Assembly: GCA_944327405.1 (NCBI GenBank) | Contig: CALVHK010000057.1 | Location: 1-6,562, forward strand | Source of the DNA: an uncultured Bacilli bacterium | GTDB lineage: Bacteria > Bacillota_I > Bacilli_A > RF39 > UBA660 | DNA length: 6,562 nt | Reading direction: 5' to 3' | In this document: piece after piece, positions 5,749 to 6,562 of the stretch | Layout of the letters: every line of letters begins with the position of its first letter | How positions within the stretch are numbered: the first letter of the stretch is position 1 | Made by a program: the position numbers and the translations under genes | The notes under the pieces: model-generated | What the model saw: only the letters and a program-made list of their open reading frames with translations | What the model was told of the DNA's origin: nothing | The model's database searches: none

Positions 5749-5770
5749 TAAGAGAAGTTTGTGTTATAAT
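5742..5770 (+). promoter_or_regulatory. Promoter of the 35-aa basic protein gene
   Basis: TTGTCA (5742-5747) and TATAAT (5765-5770) are spaced by 17 bp, with an extended -10 TGTTATAAT. Transcription would start near 5777. The -35 box shares five of its six bases with the -35 of the sufCB promoter on the other strand. Confidence 0.85.
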
Positions 5771-5800
5771 TAGCTGAGTGATTTAAGTGGGAGGTGGAGT

Positions 5801-5908
5801 ATGAAAACTTATAAAGCTAATTTACCAAAGGGTGTTAAAAAAACTTTTGCTAGAAAAAAAGGAGTAAAAGTTAGACTTATTAATAAAAATTTAAAGAAAA
5901 ATAAATAA
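5801..5908 (+). CDS. Very basic small protein, 35 aa, function unknown
   Basis: This is a complete small gene: strong promoter (5742-5770), ribosome binding site GGGAGGT (5789-5795) 5 nt before ATG 5801, TAA at 5906-5908, and a terminator starting on the next base. The product has 12 Lys and 2 Arg in 35 residues, no Asp, Glu, Cys or Trp, and one Pro at residue 9. Its sequence begins MKTYKANLPKGVKK. There is no signal peptide or hydrophobic helix, so an RNA- or ribosome-binding role in the cytoplasm is plausible (inference from charge only). It does not match bL34 or bL36 as I remember them: it lacks the bL36 cysteines and the Arg-rich bL34 pattern. A basic cationic peptide or nucleoid-associated role is an alternative. 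The strong expression signals argue against a chance ORF. Confidence 0.75.
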   Translation: MKTYKANLPKGVKKTFARKKGVKVRLINKNLKKNK

Positions 5909-5940
5909 TGTTGATAATCGTTTAGTTATCAACATTTTTT
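5909..5940. terminator. Shared terminator of the 35-aa and 185-aa genes
   Basis: TGTTGATAA (5909-5917) pairs perfectly over 9 bp with TTATCAACA (5926-5934) around an 8-nt loop, followed by TTTTTT (5935-5940). On the - strand the stem is followed by a T-rich stretch, so it can work in both directions. The TGA stop of the 185-aa gene (5929-5931) lies in the right arm. Confidence 0.88.
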
Positions 5941-6486
5941 GGTGTTCTTTATATAATCCAACAAATTATCAAAGTTATCAATGATAAATTGTTCTGTTTC
6001 CTTAGAATAGTAAATGATATCATATTCTTTGGTTGGAGAGGAAATATGACCAATATGCATTCCTAACTTTCTTCCTGTTTCGGTTGGTTTTTTAACGAGT
6101 TTTCCTCTTTCTTCTTCGACTTTAAGCAATCCGATTTCCATAAGCCAACTAACCATGTCAGTTACTTTAAGTTTAGCCATATCAAAATCCGGTATTAATT
6201 GATTTATCTTGCGAACAATTTTTGTAATGGAAATGGGATAGATGGTATATTCATATTTTGCTAAAGTAGTCGCTGATAAGTAAAATGGCTTTTTATTTTT
6301 CTTAGATACTTTTAAATCATTATCAATTAACTTTTTTAATACTGAATTGACATAAAATAAGCATCTTGCTATTCTTACATTATTAATTAAGTCGTCTTTT
6401 TTGGCTAATTCGTTTGTTGTTGGATCAATACCATTAGCCATTTTTTCAATGTATTCTTGGGCATGTTTTAATACTTTATTATTCAT
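5929..6486 (-). CDS. Hypothetical protein, 185 aa, possible winged-helix-like C-terminal half
   Basis: I do not recognise a named family. The N-terminal part has a patterned stretch, GIDPTTNELAKKDDLINNVR then IARCLFYV (residues 19-46), which looks conserved in style. Residues about 50-66 are Lys-rich. The segment at about 85-145 alternates helices and short strands (SITKIVRKINQL, then VTDMVSWLMEIGLL, then a KPTETGRKLG turn at 132-141), resembling a winged helix with the wing at about 121-135. DNA binding is therefore possible but not shown. There is no signal peptide or membrane segment. ATG 6486 has GAGGG (6496-6500) 9 nt upstream and a promoter at 6519-6547. The gene is convergent with the 35-aa gene and shares its terminator. 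The stop is TGA followed directly by TAA. Confidence 0.85.
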   Translation of the reverse strand: MNNKVLKHAQEYIEKMANGIDPTTNELAKKDDLINNVRIARCLFYVNSVLKKLIDNDLKVSKKNKKPFYLSATTLAKYEYTIYPISITKIVRKINQLIPDFDMAKLKVTDMVSWLMEIGLLKVEEERGKLVKKPTETGRKLGMHIGHISSPTKEYDIIYYSKETEQFIIDNFDNLLDYIKNTKKC

Positions 6487-6518
6487 TAGATTTTTCCCTC
6501 TCTTTTGTATGGTTTAAT

Positions 6519-6547
6519 ATTGTAATACAAAATCGGGGTTTTGTCTA
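6519..6547 (-). promoter_or_regulatory. Promoter of the 185-aa gene with internal inverted repeat
   Basis: On the - strand TAGACA (6542-6547) and TACAAT (6519-6524) are separated by 17 bp, each one base off consensus. Most of the spacer is an inverted repeat: ACAAAA (6527-6532) and TTTTGT (6539-6544) flank TCGGGG. It may be an operator. Confidence 0.6.
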
Positions 6548-6562
6548 GTTTTTTAGAAAGAC

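Noticed and set aside
5926..5931. TGA as tryptophan (Mycoplasma code), since the 185-aa gene ends TGA TAA
   Set aside because: All tryptophan codons in the predicted genes are TGG and no gene needs TGA read-through; a double stop explains it better.

Overview
The window is AT-rich chromosomal DNA from a low-GC Gram-positive bacterium, most likely a Bacilli or Mollicutes-like gut anaerobe. This is inferred from the A/T-rich codons, strong GGAGG-type ribosome binding sites, sigma-A-like promoters (several with an extended TGnTATAAT -10), a Firmicutes-type UvrB, and a two-gene SUF system of the kind found in anaerobes. All tryptophans in the predicted genes are TGG and no gene is interrupted by TGA, so the standard bacterial code fits, not the Mycoplasma code.

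Left part, + strand (1-2976): an unrecognised 189-aa protein starts from TTG and ends in its own terminator. A small acidic 50-aa ORF with its own promoter follows, then uvrB (nucleotide excision repair), complete at 648 aa and closed by a 12-bp-stem terminator. The 129 bp before uvrB hold no clear promoter but do hold a perfect 10-bp inverted repeat and a weak hairpin over the ribosome binding site, so uvrB may be transcribed together with the 50-aa gene.

Middle, - strand (2999-5682): a divergent promoter at about 5720-5748 drives sufC and then a 305-aa sufB/sufD-type scaffold gene. The two genes overlap by 8 bp. Together they look like a minimal SUF (SMS-type) Fe-S cluster assembly ATPase and scaffold. 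Downstream on the same strand is a 310-aa Fic-domain protein whose catalytic His position is Gln. The 133 bp between sufB and the Fic gene are the most striking part of the window. They carry four perfect copies of ATGTGAAACA as two inverted pairs with identical 23-nt gaps. The -35 box, predicted transcription start and leader of the Fic gene all lie within these repeats, which suggests tight regulation. The upstream pair can also act as the terminator of the suf operon.

Right part (5683-6562): the suf promoter overlaps, at its -35 box, a divergent promoter for a 35-aa very basic protein (14 of 35 residues Lys/Arg, no acidic residue). That gene ends in a terminator shared with a convergent, unrecognised 185-aa protein. 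The 185-aa gene has its own promoter with an inverted repeat between the -35 and -10 boxes. No rRNA, tRNA, insertion sequence or CRISPR array was seen.
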